From: Neoscytalidium dimidiatum
Taxonomy: Eukaryota; Ascomycota; Dothideomycetes; Botryosphaeriales; Botryosphaeriaceae
DNA length: 64,000 nucleotides
Direction of reading: 5' to 3'
Assembly: GCA_037367355.1 (NCBI GenBank)
Contig: CM074703.1
Location: 3,383,748 to 3,447,747, forward strand
Every line of letters begins with the position of its first letter. Positions within the stretch are counted from its first letter, which is position 1. The notes under the pieces were generated by a model. The model was not told the DNA's origin and did no database searches. It saw only the letters and a program-made list of their open reading frames with translations. Of this stretch, positions 21,477-33,069 are shown one piece after another. The position numbers and the translations under genes were made by a program.

Positions 21477-22808
21477 CTAACTACATACGCCAGTGAAGCC
21501 GCCGATATCTGCCACATACGCAACTGGCAGCCCATATAGCAGTGTCATCCAGTAGGCAGTCCATATGTAACCGACTAGTCGGACGAATGCTAAATTATGC
21601 CGTCAGCGAAAAGCAACAGAGCTCTGTGCGGACCAAGCACCTACCGTTGTCTCGGATCCCGGCTCTCTTTCCACAATATTTGATAAAGTCTTCCACTGTA
21701 ATCAATGCAGCGTAGATAGGCATTTGCCAGAACATGCCCCACCCATGTTTCTCGGATGGAATAAACAAGGGAGGCGCGTAGTGTTGGATACCAGAAACCA
21801 AGAAACCCACATATAGTTTGGTGTATTTGTAGATAAGAGTGCCCTTCCGGGCGCCCAGCATATCCGCAGCAATATCGCTGAATTTCGTGAAGATCTTGAG
21901 CGTGTTTTAGCACATGGTCTCTGGGAGGACAAGATGTGCGCGGCTTACATTACGGAAGGTTTGATGCCAGACCCTTCCCCAAAAGTTTCGAACGTTGTAA
22001 AGATCTGCAGGGTTGCCAAACAGAGGTGGCCAGCGGTTTGGGCTTGACAGCTGAAGTGCAACGCAGACGAGAGCCACTTTCCGGTATTCGGTGTCGAGCA
22101 TAAGCCAATCCCTGATCAGTTGGCACAAAACAAGGACGTGTCTGTTCAGTTGGGGGAAAGACCACAGATCCGGTTTTCCAGTGACGGCCTCTGGCCAGAA
22201 TCGGCAGAAGACGTGGTTCAAGATCAATTGTGAAATAAGGGTATTTGCGCCAATCCAGCATAGATTGGTTATCAGGAATTTCCTACAGATTGTCAGCCTT
22301 GCAAGACAGAACCTGGGGAAAGAAGAACTTGCACTCTAGTTTGGCTTTGCTCCGGACCCTTTCTTTGATGCCTGTCTTCGAAATTCCATCCAATGCCGCG
22401 CCAACATGCCCAAAGCTCAACGCTCCATTTCAACTTGTGAAAGATACGCTTGTAAAGAGGGCCACTACCTATTATTTTGGTCGCAGTGTCGCGTACCTGG
22501 CGGTAGTCCTTTTCCGGCGTGCCGAACAGCACCATCAGGGCCCATCGAAATGTGATGGAAATGATCAAGATAGCATCGAGAAAGAAGTATGCGCCAGCCT
22601 CCCAATGCGTCAAGGCATATCCCCACAGCATCGTAAATGCTGTCAATCCAAACATGACTCGAGTAGGCCCCGGCGGAGGTAGCGTACTCAGAATTCCAAG
22701 GACCAGAACGGCAGGAGTAGCGAGCTTTGCAACGAGTGGTGGCATTGGGGCGCGCTGTGCGTGGAGATCGCGCAGGCGCTCGAGCGCCTGAGTTGTGTAA
22801 GCGTCCAT
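21477..22808 (-). CDS. Wax-synthase-type membrane-bound O-acyltransferase
   Basis: Multi-pass acyltransferase of the fungal wax-synthase group, likely to esterify a hydroxyl of the cluster product with an acyl-CoA. Visible exons are 22808-22497, one starting at 22433, one ending at 21949, then 21894-21645 and 21589-21477. The protein starts MDAYTTQALERL, has hydrophobic helices, then WACWRGIGWNF and the diagnostic NFWGRVWHQTFR, whose histidine is the expected catalytic residue. It ends with RLVGYIWTAYWMTLLYGLP, the usual family ending. The junction between the RGIGWNF exon and the next (22280-22360) cannot be placed without a frame problem, so the gene may carry an indel there or use an unusual splice site. 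It is divergent from the MFS gene, with two exact cluster elements between them. Confidence 0.82.
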
Positions 22809-23250
22809 TGTGAGGATTTGAGAGTATGCTGTTGAACTCTGTGACGGTGCAACAGAGCCATTTAGCAGAGCTTTGGGAGAATAAACAATGTCTATGTGTA
22901 AACGCACGTGACGTACGTGATGCTCGTGTGGTTTTCCCAAAGGGTGATTTTTCTCTCGGGTACTTTTCCGAAACGAGTAAACACCTCGGGTACTTTCTAC
23001 GACCATTATGCTCCACTTGCACACTCATAAAGAAAGGAGGCGCCGTGTCGCGCGCGCATTCGTCCGAATGATTGACCGCTGATAAATAAATTGAACTTGC
23101 ATTGAGCGTAACGTAGTGGTAGTTTCTCCAGCAAGACCTAATTAGGAAAAGAGGGTTTGTCAGCAATGCGCCCCGTCCCCGTATAAAAATACTCACACGG
23201 CGTTCAAATACTACAGACAACCATCGTAATTCATAGCGGTCAATTTCACT
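22809..23250. promoter_or_regulatory. Bidirectional promoter of acyltransferase and MFS genes
   Basis: A 442-bp divergent region with two exact copies of the cluster element in the same direction, TCGGGTACTTTT at 22956-22967 and TCGGGTACTTTC at 22986-22997, 30 bp apart. A TATA-like TATAAAA at 23182-23188 lies 69 bp before the MFS start. Confidence 0.65.
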
Positions 23251-25047
23251 ATGACGGAGCAACAGCGGTTGTCGTCGAGAGACGAAATGGAGAAGCCACC
23301 GAACTCGCAACCACCTTCGCCTACCACGTCGTCTGATCCCGAAAACCAACTACAGCCTCATCACGATGAGCAACCTCCACGATCGCTTCACGGAGTACTT
23401 TGGCTCCTGGTTACTCTATCGATTTACAGCCAAACGTTCCTATTCGCCCTTGACAACACCATTGTCGCCAACATTCAGCCAGCAATCGTTGAATCACTCC
23501 ATGGCATCGATAAACTCGCCTGGTCCGGAGTCGCCTTCGTCATGGCATCTAGCGCCACGGTCCTCACCTGGCTGCAGATATACAACCAGTTCAACATCAA
23601 GTGGCTTTATATCCTCACTTTTGCGATCTTCATGGCTGGCTCTGCCGTTTGCGGTGCCGCGACCAGCATGAACATGCTTATTGGAGGTCGTGTTATTTGC
23701 GGAGTGGGCGGTGTTGGTCAATACGTCGGTACGATGAATTTCTTCCCACGGCTCACGACCATGAAGGAAAGGCCCATGTACGTGAGCGGCATGGGTCTTA
23801 CTTGGGGATTGGGCACCGTCCTTGGGCCTGTCATAGGCGGCGCCTTCACTGACAGCTCTGCCGGCTGGCGGTGGTCCTTCTACATCAATCTCTGCGTTGG
23901 CGGCGCCTTCGCTCCGGTTTATCTCTTTCTTCTTCCATCCTTGTCTCCTCAGCCTCAAGGGAAGCCGGTGGGCGAGCGCCTCCGCCAGCTGGACTTCCTC
24001 GGCAGCTTTCTGATGATGGGCACCTTCGTCGCTGCTGTGCTGGGTCTCAACCTCGGCGGTATCACGTATCCATGGAGCGCACCAGGCATCATCGTGGCGT
24101 TGGTCCTTGGCGGAGTGGGATTCATAGCTCTCTGCATACAGCAGGTGTATTGCATCCTCACCACTCCAGAGACCCGTCTCTTTCCGGTTGAACTCGTCTC
24201 CTGGAGGAAGCCCTTCCTTACGTCCATCTTCATCTGTGGATGTTGTACCGGCGTGGGAGTCACCGTCCCTACGTACATCGTCCCCCTGTATTTCCAGTTC
24301 ACTTCATCGGACGGCTCGCTCGACTCGGCGGTTCGTTTGCTGCCTTTCGTCTGCCTGCTCGTCTTCGCCTGCGTTGGAGGCGGCTTCGTTCTCCCCTTTT
24401 TCGGCTACTATATCGTCTTCTACATCCTAGGCGGCGTTCTCTGCATCATTGGGTCGGCGCTCATGTACACAGTTGATCCCAACACCTCTACTGGCGCCAT
24501 CTACGGCTACACTGCCATCCTCGGTCTTGGCGCGGGCATGTACCTGCAGCTGGGTCATTCGGTAGCCCAAGCAAAAGTGCCCGAAGAAAAGCTACCCGCT
24601 GCAGTTGCATTCACAACCACCGCACAGCTTGATGGGCTTACTTTTGCTCTTGTTCTCTCTCAATGTGTGTTTACGAATGAAGCCGTTAAGAGTAAGTACA
24701 CTGTTGCTTCCTCCCACAGCATCTGATTTAGACTCTTGTACAAAGGGAGAGGGGGCGGAAGAGAATATCTGCGATATACATGGAGATACTAACACTTCTT
24801 CTCTACAGGAATCGGTTGGGTCCTTCCGCATGCCGAACATAGCCAGATCGTGGACGCGATTTCTGGCACTGGCTCTACATTTGTGGCCGATTTAGACTCA
24901 GTGAGCCAGGAGAAGGTGATCGATGCCATCGTCACGGCCATGGACAGAACTTATATTCTGTGCATCGTCGCTGGTATCGTTACACTTCTCCTGACCTGTA
25001 CGATGAAATGGGAGAGACTATTTATGACAGCTGCCGCTGCAGCTTGA
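23251..25047 (+). CDS. MFS drug:H+ antiporter (14-TM type), probable metabolite exporter
   Basis: Proton-driven exporter in the plasma membrane, about 560 residues, exons 23251-24691 and 24809-25047. A polar N-terminal tail of about 50 residues precedes TM1. Then follow LDNTIVANIQPAI typical of TM1 in DHA2 antiporters, GGRVICGVGG in TM4, and antiporter motif C as WGLGTVLGPVIGG in TM5. Length and the number of hydrophobic blocks fit 14 helices. It shares a two-element divergent promoter with the acyltransferase, so co-expression with the pathway is likely. Self-protection or product secretion is the usual role of such genes in clusters. The 117-nt intron is the second longest in the cluster. 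Confidence 0.94.
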
Positions 25048-26535
25048 GGTACAGATACTGGAATTTCTTTCACTAAAGTCGCGGCTGCAGCAGTAAGGGT
25101 GATCGTTTGGACAGGTTCCGTCACTACAGATATGCCAAAAGGTAGTGTCTCTCTCCTTCGATCTTGTATCGCCGAGCCTTCTACACTGGCCATCGCTTTT
25201 GAAACCCGTAGGACCTCTAGCTTAGATGTCAAATTTCTTCACTTTCTGGTTTTCGCGGATTGTCACGGTGTTCTCAGCTTCTGTAAGATATATAGTTTAG
25301 ATCTACTTGGAATGCAATAATGTTTCTGTACAGGCTCTGCTTTAGATGGCTCTAACTGTAGATGACGGGCCTTAAAATGCAATAGTCGCCTAGCCCTAGT
25401 CTAAACACTAATATGCGGCTGCACCCTACGAAACGACCTGCTAATTAGGTCCTTTCTTAAGACTTATAGGTATACCTTCGTCATTCCGATTTAACATGGT
25501 GACAGATATAGCCACTATATATCACGTGGGGAACATTAGTTATTAGTGCCATTATATCTAGTTGCATTCCCTAGCACTTTAGAACAGAAATAAAATAAGT
25601 TAACTTATCTAATTCTTAGTATTAGAAAGATAAGGGAAACTTATAATATACTAGAACTCTTTCGTAATATATTAAATAACGTTAAACGCGCGTACGAAAT
25701 AACTAGACTCTCTAAAAGTACTAGAACCTCTAGAATCTCTAGAATCTCTAGAATCTCTAGAAGCTTTAAAGGCTCTTAGGTCGGGCTAGACTATAAATTA
25801 AGGTTATAGTCCCTACGTTCTAACCCGGGTCGGTATAGAGTCGATACGGGTCGATAACTTAGTGGCTTAGCGCTCGGGGAATTTTGCTAATATAGGTTGG
25901 GAGGGATTAAAAAGCAGACACCGCTAAACCACTGTTACTAATTAATGATAATCCTCTCTCGATATAAAAATACTTGGAGTTTAATCCACGTACTGTACAT
26001 CCTCAATTAGTCTTAATTGTCTCTGGAAATACTCTTAAATTACAGATTAAGTCGTCTAAATTAAGATATTTTAGAACTTGGATATATGCTCAGCGATATT
26101 TACAGCATCTTACGAATTACAACAGAACGTATTCTTGTTGTGCTAATAGCTTCACGGCGCATCTCGAAACTTTCTATAAATTCTCTGGTCTTAGCTACAT
26201 GGCATATGAGCTGCCAGATTATTCGAGCGTAAAACCCATCAGTTCAGTACTTTTCTGCACATGTAATTTCATTCGACATGCACTCAGCAACTATTGATTT
26301 TCTAAACGAATAATTGGAGAAAGGAGTGGACGATACTATCTGTGCCAATCTTCATATCTCCCAGAGACAACGGCATCATCTTCTTACCTTGCGTCAGCAA
26401 GGCGTATGGAAGGGGCTGTAAGTGTGTGTAGAGCCGAATATGTGAAGACAGTACACGTGAGCTGATAAAGTTTCCTGCGGCTTCTGCTCATTCACTTCCG
26501 TCTTCCCCTTCTCTCTATTTCGCCCCATCAACCTT
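25048..26535. other. AT-rich intergenic block
   Basis: No gene supported. From about 25540 to 25900 the sequence becomes AT-rich with dense TA-containing words, similar in texture to the RIP-mutated blocks at 32680-33069 and 39719-44596. A short tandem of CTAGAATCT words lies at about 25725-25765. Probably an old, unrecognisable repeat. Confidence 0.5.
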
Positions 26536-28445
26536 TCAACCACCGATCTTCTTCAGCAAATTCGCGACACCCTCCGGTGTGCTCTTCCACTGCTCATTCT
26601 TATCCAACCACCTCTCTCTTTCTCGCTGCCAACTTTCCAGCACAAACTTCGCACACCCCTCATCCCGAGGACGAACGTCGGCTTTGAACGGGTTGACGCA
26701 GGTAATGAAGCCAGGTCGCAGATCGTCGATGTTTATGGGGATCTTGCGGCCGCGTTCATCTTTTGCCTGATGGGTGTCAAAGGCCCAGAGCCAGCGTGAG
26801 ATGACTATGAAGAGGCTGCGCTCGGCCAGGTGCTGGCCCGGGCAGATGCGCCGCCCCGTCCCGAAAGTGAACAGGATCTGCTCATCTGCTGACGGCGATG
26901 CCGCGTCGAGCCGGCCCTCCCAACGCTCCGGTTCAAACCTTTCGGGGGATGGGAAGAGGTCCGGGTCTGTTGGTGTGGTACGGGAAGGATGCGTGGTTAG
27001 CCCTTCCGGATCGTTTCCTTAGTTCTCTCTAAACATAGTGACACACACCTTTGTGGATGGCGTAGGAATTGAGGACAAGGCCGGTGCCAGATGGAATGTC
27101 ATAGCCACGCCAGCGGACAGGACCATTGCTAGACTTGGGCAGGGCGAGTGGCACAGTGGTGATCCATCGAGCTGCTCTGGAATGTGAATCATAGTCAGAG
27201 AGTGCCCATGTAGAGAATTCGACGGCTAAGCTAGCAGCAGATGGCTTACTCAAGTATCAACTGCCTCGTGTAGGGCAAATTAGGAGCATCAGATTCGTCA
27301 GGCAGGCGTTCACGGCCGACCACACGATCAATCTCTGTAGACAAACATTTGGGTCAGCACACGTGGCCGCTGCATCATTCAAGTAGAGCATCGGGGCCTG
27401 GCTAACCTTCTTGAGCCTTACGCTGGGGCTCCGGATTGAGGCACATCGCGGCGACAAAGTTGATTAAGCTGCAAGATGTTGTGTCCGTCGTACCGGTCAA
27501 AAGCGTGTATCCAATCTCGGCAGCTTCGAGCTCCGTCACATTCTTATAGCCGTGGACCAGCTTGTCATTGATGGCTTTGTTGAAGGACGGGATGGCAGTT
27601 CCCTGGGCAACACTGTCCTTAACGCCGTTCCAGTATTTGAGGATAAAGGCGCGATGCTTCTTAGCGCAGCGCCTAGCTTCCTTGAATACGGGGAAGAGGA
27701 ACTTCGGAAGTTTCCACAGAATGGGCCATAGGTCGAGGACAGCGCCGCGCATACCGATCTCGGACATGTCGAACAGATCCTGGATAGTGTCTTTGATGCG
27801 CTCATCGTCGGCATTCTTAACACGCTGCCCGTTAACCATGGTCATGGCAATGCTATTGGCGTACCGCTCGATATGCTCGCGCCAGGCTGCCGGGTTCTTG
27901 ACCACGTCATGCAGCAGCGCATGCGCTTCCGTCTCCTGGTAGAACATATACTGCTTGGCTGGCCCTGGACTAAGCACCGAAGCCCACATCTTGCGAGCCT
28001 CACGCCATTTGGGGCCTTCCATTAAGCTCGGGAAGAATCCGTCCCGCATCGCCTCTACCTGGAAGCGCTGGCTGCCACGACCTTGAGTATTGGCGCCGTG
28101 CTTCACGAATATCTCACGTGCTTCATCTGCCCGGCTGACCACCAAGTGCGGTGTGTCACCCTGCATTACCGTGTAGACCGGTCCGAACTGTTTAGCCCAT
28201 TCTGTGTACTTGTATTGTGGGAAGAGGATATCAAACTACTACATGTTTAGCTTTTCCATCAATGGATGTTTACGCGTGGGTCTACTGACCTGCCCCAGAT
28301 TGCCCCATATAGGTTTCGTTTTGGGGCCAGGCGGGAAGTTTGATGGGCGAGACCCAATCTTCAAGACCTTTGCGCCCACGAGGACTAGAAGAAGAAAAAA
28401 TGCAGATGCTGCGAAGAGAAATGTTGGGGACATAATTGGCTCCAT
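26536..28445 (-). CDS. Cytochrome P450, membrane-anchored
   Basis: Microsomal monooxygenase of 542 residues with five exons: 28445-28290, 28235-27407, 27334-27250, 27176-27049, 26966-26536, all in phase. The N-terminus has a hydrophobic anchor (LFAASAFFLLLVLVGAKV) followed by the proline-rich hinge FPPGPKTKP. The I-helix has TLLTGTTDTTS, the ExxR motif is EAAR (its first codon split by an intron), then FEPERW and the heme loop FTFGTGRRICPG with ligand Cys441. The ATG at 28445 is preferred over in-frame non-ATG starts because the anchor begins right after it. The gene is divergent from regulator 3, and the shared promoter carries a cluster element at 28692-28703. It probably oxidises the polyketide; the substrate is unknown. 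Confidence 0.94.
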
Positions 28446-29059
28446 AGTGGTAGCAAGGCGAGCAGTGCAGATGCCTCGTCGTGGAGGGCACAACCTGCGG
28501 CAGAGCCGAAAAATATACGGACCACTCGCTGCTCATGCCAATCGTGGCTTGTATATTGAAGGAATATACCAGAACTGAGCGGGAAAATTACCCGCTCCGT
28601 ACTTGCCGTATTCATTTGTTCTGCGCGTGGGTGAGCGCCTTATTCTCCCGTCAAAGGCGCGAAAAGAGCCGATCATAGGTAAGCGGACGAAAAAAGTGCC
28701 CGAAGCAGGCCTCCCTTTGCATAGTTCTCCCAATTGAGCCCCAGAGAGATTCTATCTCTCTCTATTTGCTTTCTTTGAAGCATGTAGCTGAACGTGCCGA
28801 TGCGGGCCTTTAGAATTCCCCGGGCGATCTGTGCACATTCCCTGAAGTGTCAATCAGTGCTTCAGCTCCGACAACTCATGGAAGCCATATTGGGAAGGCA
28901 GATTAGTTTCGAAAAGCTTCGAATTCGTTATTGTTTAGTTCTTCAATCCCGCATGTTCTTAGTACATAGGTCCGAAGCAGTGGCGCTGCAATATTCAGCT
29001 ACGTCGCCTACATACTCACCAACGACCACCCTCGTCAAAGCGATAGAAAAAAAAAAGTC
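28446..29059. promoter_or_regulatory. Divergent promoter of P450 and regulator 3
   Basis: Contains a one-mismatch cluster element, TCGGGCACTTTT on the minus strand at 28692-28703, and the CGG-type inverted words CCCGCT/AGCGGG near 28580-28595. Confidence 0.5.
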
Positions 29060-30067
29060 ATGACGGAGACTAGACAAAGAATTGGCGGGCGACTGCGTGC
29101 GGCCTGCGACCGCTGCCATCAGTTGAAGCTCAAATGCTCTTATAATGGGCCAGACGTTTGCATTCGATGTCACCGGCGGGGCGTCATTTGCGTCCGCAGT
29201 GACTCAAAGCCTGTAGGGCGCCCCAACAACTCGAAGAAGAAGCTAAAGAGAACAACCAATATGCAAAATCATTCCCCGGACTCTATGGAGATGCGCTCCC
29301 CCGAAAGTCTTCCGTCAAACTCGCCGCTATCAGACGGACTGCCGGTCTTCCATGCATCCAGCCTAGAAGGCGAAAATGCAAGCCCTTCTTCATGTAGCAC
29401 CCAACCCGATCTATCATTCGAGGCATGGTCACCAAAATCACCTCTGTCGAACCTGCAAATCAACCCGGCAGCTCCGATTGGCTACGCTCCGACTCCAATG
29501 GACTGGAAAAACACAGAGTTCGCATGTACGCCAATGGATCTCGACTACGAGCCGTGGTATGGAGATGTCCCAGGATATCCGGACAATACTGGCGATGGCG
29601 GTATTTGCACCTGCTTTGTAGCCGTCATGTGTGCTGTCCAAGAAACTCATTCGGACTCCAACGAGAAAGAGTCGGTCTGCTACAAACTGCGGCTGAATCG
29701 GGACTCTCTCAGCATTTTGAAGGACTTCTTGGCATGCAAATACGAGCATGATCCGTCTTTAATCGTGCTCGCCCACGTCCTTCTCTACAAGGTCACGGCT
29801 ACATTCGTCAAAGCGGTTTCCATGCCCTGCGACCGGAAATTCCATTTTGGCTCTCGAACCATTGAGGGCCCAGATGTGGAAGCCCTTCGGCGCAAGATCA
29901 CATCGATTGGCATTCAAAAAGTCAGAAGCATGCTGAAGCAGCTTAGCTGCATGACGAAGGGCTGGAAGGTGGAAAGGCGGGAAAACATTTATGGGCCTGT
30001 CTGTACCTTTATCCAAAGCAGCGTGCGCAAGCAGGCTGATAACATTCTAAAACGTGTAGGCGGGTAG
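29060..30067 (+). CDS. Zn2Cys6 transcription factor, AflR-like (regulator 3)
   Basis: Single-exon protein of 335 residues. The zinc cluster CDRCHQLKLKC...CIRCHRRGVIC lies at about residues 16-44, with the basic tail GRPNNSKKKLKR. Its finger is closely similar to that of regulator 1 (CxxCH, CxRCHxRG). The C-terminal half has ICTCFVAVMC, a RLNRDSLSILKDFLACK block and a FHFGSRTIEGPDVEALRRK block, the same order as in regulator 1 and the finger-less protein, so these genes are probably old paralogues. It is divergent from the P450 with one cluster element between them. It could activate the same genes as regulator 1 or a subset. Confidence 0.9.
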   Translation: MTETRQRIGGRLRAACDRCHQLKLKCSYNGPDVCIRCHRRGVICVRSDSKPVGRPNNSKKKLKRTTNMQNHSPDSMEMRSPESLPSNSPLSDGLPVFHASSLEGENASPSSCSTQPDLSFEAWSPKSPLSNLQINPAAPIGYAPTPMDWKNTEFACTPMDLDYEPWYGDVPGYPDNTGDGGICTCFVAVMCAVQETHSDSNEKESVCYKLRLNRDSLSILKDFLACKYEHDPSLIVLAHVLLYKVTATFVKAVSMPCDRKFHFGSRTIEGPDVEALRRKITSIGIQKVRSMLKQLSCMTKGWKVERRENIYGPVCTFIQSSVRKQADNILKRVGG

Positions 30068-30461
30068 ATGTCACTCCTTTAGCATCCGTAGAAGAAGAAT
30101 TATCTAGTAAATTTAGTATATTATCGTAATATAAGATTTTGTCACGCGACGCCGACAGCACGGCGGTAGGCCGATCAAGACGTGTGTTAGCACGGTGTAT
30201 CGCTCGATTCCTGTGTCTTTCATCAAGACAAAACGAGGAGACGGAGACAGGATCCTTCCAGGGTGACTCGCTGGGAATTTATGCTCAGAGCTGCCTAACC
30301 ATCGCCCACGTCACTAGTGCGATGGAACAAAATGGCACTGCGATACCTTTTCATGACTTGAGCCAGCACGGCAACACTCTATGGCTTTACACATTCTCCA
30401 CGGTTGAAATGCCTTGCCTATCTCGAATTCGGTCAGATTATAATCTTCCAGACCTATTAAC
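30068..30461. other. Convergent intergenic region
   Basis: 3' flanks of regulator 3 and the carboxylesterase. An ORF on the plus strand here overlaps the esterase's last exon and is not credited. Confidence 0.5.
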
Positions 30462-32108
30462 CTATGCATTGTACAAAGGCAAATTAAGAGATGCACAAGA
30501 ACTAGCGTATTTGCTAGGTGAAACGAAGGCCGGTACAGAGCTCTTGTTGAATCCGAGTTCGACGAGCGTATCTGCCCAGATATGCGTCAGTGAATGCTGC
30601 ATAGGATGTAGGAGATGGACTCTATACCGTTTTGATATTGCGACCAACCCAATTTCTCCAAGCCAATCTGCGGATCACTGGCGAATGTAGCCCAGGCATG
30701 CATGACAACATTTTGCAGCTGCTTCTGCGCTTCTTCGTCCGGCAGACCACTGACCTCGGCAGAGTTCCCAAACACCATATGCATGTCGGTACCGTGGTAA
30801 GCGGAACTATTGGGATAGAGGCGTACGTTGTCCCAGTCCCCGCCATAACGAAACAACCATGATGAAACGCCGAAGCGAGCGCGAGCAGCTGCGCCGTAAG
30901 TGCTAGGGCACGTGAAGGTAGCCAGGTTGAAGTTGTCCCACTGGGCGTCGGTGAGAATACTTCCGGCACCATAGGCGGCCCAGCGATAGTATCCTGCTTC
31001 AAAATCCGTGTTTCCAACCAGGTATGGCTTTGTGGAGCTGTCAATGATTGATCCTTGGTAAGCATTTTGTGGAAGAAATTTTACTTACCACACGTGCGAA
31101 ATTTCCAGTCTGGGTCAGTGTGATCAGAGCATCAGGAGAGAAAACGGTGGAATTATCTACAGTGGGCTGAAACACGGCTTCAGACCTGCCCTGACCACTG
31201 ACGGTTGGCACCCTTAGATCTGCGACTGCGGATTTGATCTCGTTAAAGTCCTTAGATCGCATACAGTCCAGAACATCTCCGACGCTCCCACAGCCGACCC
31301 GGGCTGAAATGTTATACCAGCGGGAGGCAGCGGTTGTCTCGTTGCTCGTAGGGAAACTAAAGACATTTCCGGAATGGGGAATGATACCGGTTGCTATCGG
31401 GTCATCTTTGTAGGCGTACGACCAGAAGTCCACAGCTGCACCACCAGCACTCTGACCCGATATGACGATCCTGCTGGGGTCGCCGCCGAAGGCTCGGATG
31501 TTGTCACGCACCCATTCAACAGCTAACCTCTGGTCGCGGAAGGCGAGGTTTTTAGGGGAACCAGGCTGGCCGGGAAACCCCCAGATGCTTACGCGGTAGT
31601 TGAGAGTGACAACAACGAGGTCCTCCCGAGCAGCAATCTTATCGCCGTGGAAGAAGGGTGTGTTGCTTTCGCCAATAGTGAAACGTCCTCCGTGGATAAA
31701 GACGAGGACAGGTCTAAGATTGTCGGACTTGGGCCGGGACCAGACGTTCAAGGTAAGGCAGTCCTCGCTCTGAGTGTGGTTCAGCTGTCCAGCGAAATTG
31801 GCTACAATGCGCCGTGCCTGAGGTGTTCTGTTGGGATAGTTAACACGGGCGCCGGCGCTTTGCGGGCAGGTGAAGCCATATTGAGAGGCGACGAAAGCTG
31901 TGTTGCCGGTATATCTTTCCGGCGGAGCAAATCGAAGAGATCCTATAGGAGGCTTTGCGTAAGGTATGCCCAAATACTCAGCAACGCCGCTGGCATTTGC
32001 TGGATGGCCAATTACTGGGCCGCTGCTCGTGAGGACCGTGTATCCACGCAGGCGCGCGGAGGCCGACGTGGCAAGTAGCCATGACACGGCAACGACAGAA
32101 ATTAACAT
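30462..32108 (-). CDS. Secreted carboxylesterase (type B lipase family)
   Basis: Alpha/beta hydrolase of the carboxylesterase/lipase family, 516 residues. Exons are 32108-31094, 31053-30628 and 30571-30462. The ATG at 32108 starts a clear signal peptide, MLISVVAVSWLLATSASA, so the enzyme is probably secreted or vacuolar. Family marks are EYLGIPYAKPP near residue 40, the Cys-containing EDCLTLNVW, the oxyanion loop FIHGGRF and the nucleophile Ser220 in GQSAGG. The conserved C-terminal tail ends FVSPSKYASSC. The likely His lies in YHGTDMHMVFGN. The first intron is only 40 nt and starts GTGTGG; it is the only arrangement that keeps phase, so either it is very short or an indel is present. No cluster element is seen upstream, and cluster membership is uncertain. 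Confidence 0.88.
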
Positions 32109-33069
32109 TGAAGTGAGAGAAGGGACACGGGAGGACGAGAGATTCTCTGGCAGAACAGATCTTAAAAGAATTGCGGATGGTCTTTGCGTCAGCGCTAACG
32201 GGAGTATGTAGATTAAACGGAGGGGGATCTTACCGCCATAGGCAGGTCCGCCGCACCCGTCCCGTTTCCGCCCCGCCGCTTGTACAACTTGGTGCGATAA
32301 TGCCATAGTCGCGTTGAAATACTGCTGGGCACTTCCATGTCAAGGCTCGGTACGATTTGCGGAACGAGGGTCTGGTTTCAAGACGAGTAGAGGCGGCAGC
32401 TTCGTCCTGTGCGCCTCTGCTGGAAGATGCCACACTTGACTGCGTCTACTGAGGAGTCTGGCAGGTAGCTCCAATGGTCTGAGAATGTGCAGAGTGGTTT
32501 GCATTTGCACATTTCCAAGTGCTGGTCGAAAGTGTGAAAGGCGAGAGGTGGGGGGTGAGCGCGCATAGGAGCTCCTTTCCCAGCCGAGGACAAGTAAAAA
32601 CTTCGCTATTTATCAACACGTGATTGTATCTCCATATAGTATACAACTTACACGCCGCTTCGTCCGCGTAAATCGGCCACTATTTCTTTATCTCTCTTTA
32701 TCTACTTCTTCTCTATTAGTAAAATTCTCTAGCTAGTTTTAGCTAAGAGCCTTAGATCTAATAGAAAATATATCTACTTATCTAGCTTATAACTCTAATA
32801 GCTTATCCCTTAGAATTTTATAGTTCTATTAGGGTTTTATAGGTTTTTCGAAAATTTTTACGTAGATTTACTCTATAGCTAAAATAATATAGGTTTAGTA
32901 TATAGACTTATATAATATCTCTAACCCTCGCCGCGCTAAAGCCGGCCGAAGTTTTCGCTTATTAAAAATAGCGTTTACCGCTAGGGTTTTAAAGAAAGAC
33001 TAGAATTTTATAGAAAATTAAAAAATTTTATTATAATTATAATCTATAGCTAAAATAATATAGATTTAA
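32109..33069. other. Esterase promoter followed by AT-rich decayed sequence
   Basis: 32109-32640 is ordinary upstream sequence. From about 32680 to 33069 it is very AT-rich and stop-rich in every frame. A word close to CTATAGCTAAAATAATATAG occurs twice, at about 32874 and 33043. It is probably a RIP-mutated repeat, and it ends exactly where the intact LTR starts. Confidence 0.6.

Noticed and set aside
30139..30690. 183-codon plus-strand ORF
   Set aside because: It overlaps in antisense the esterase's last exon, which carries the conserved FVSPSKYASSC tail; it has no domain of its own.
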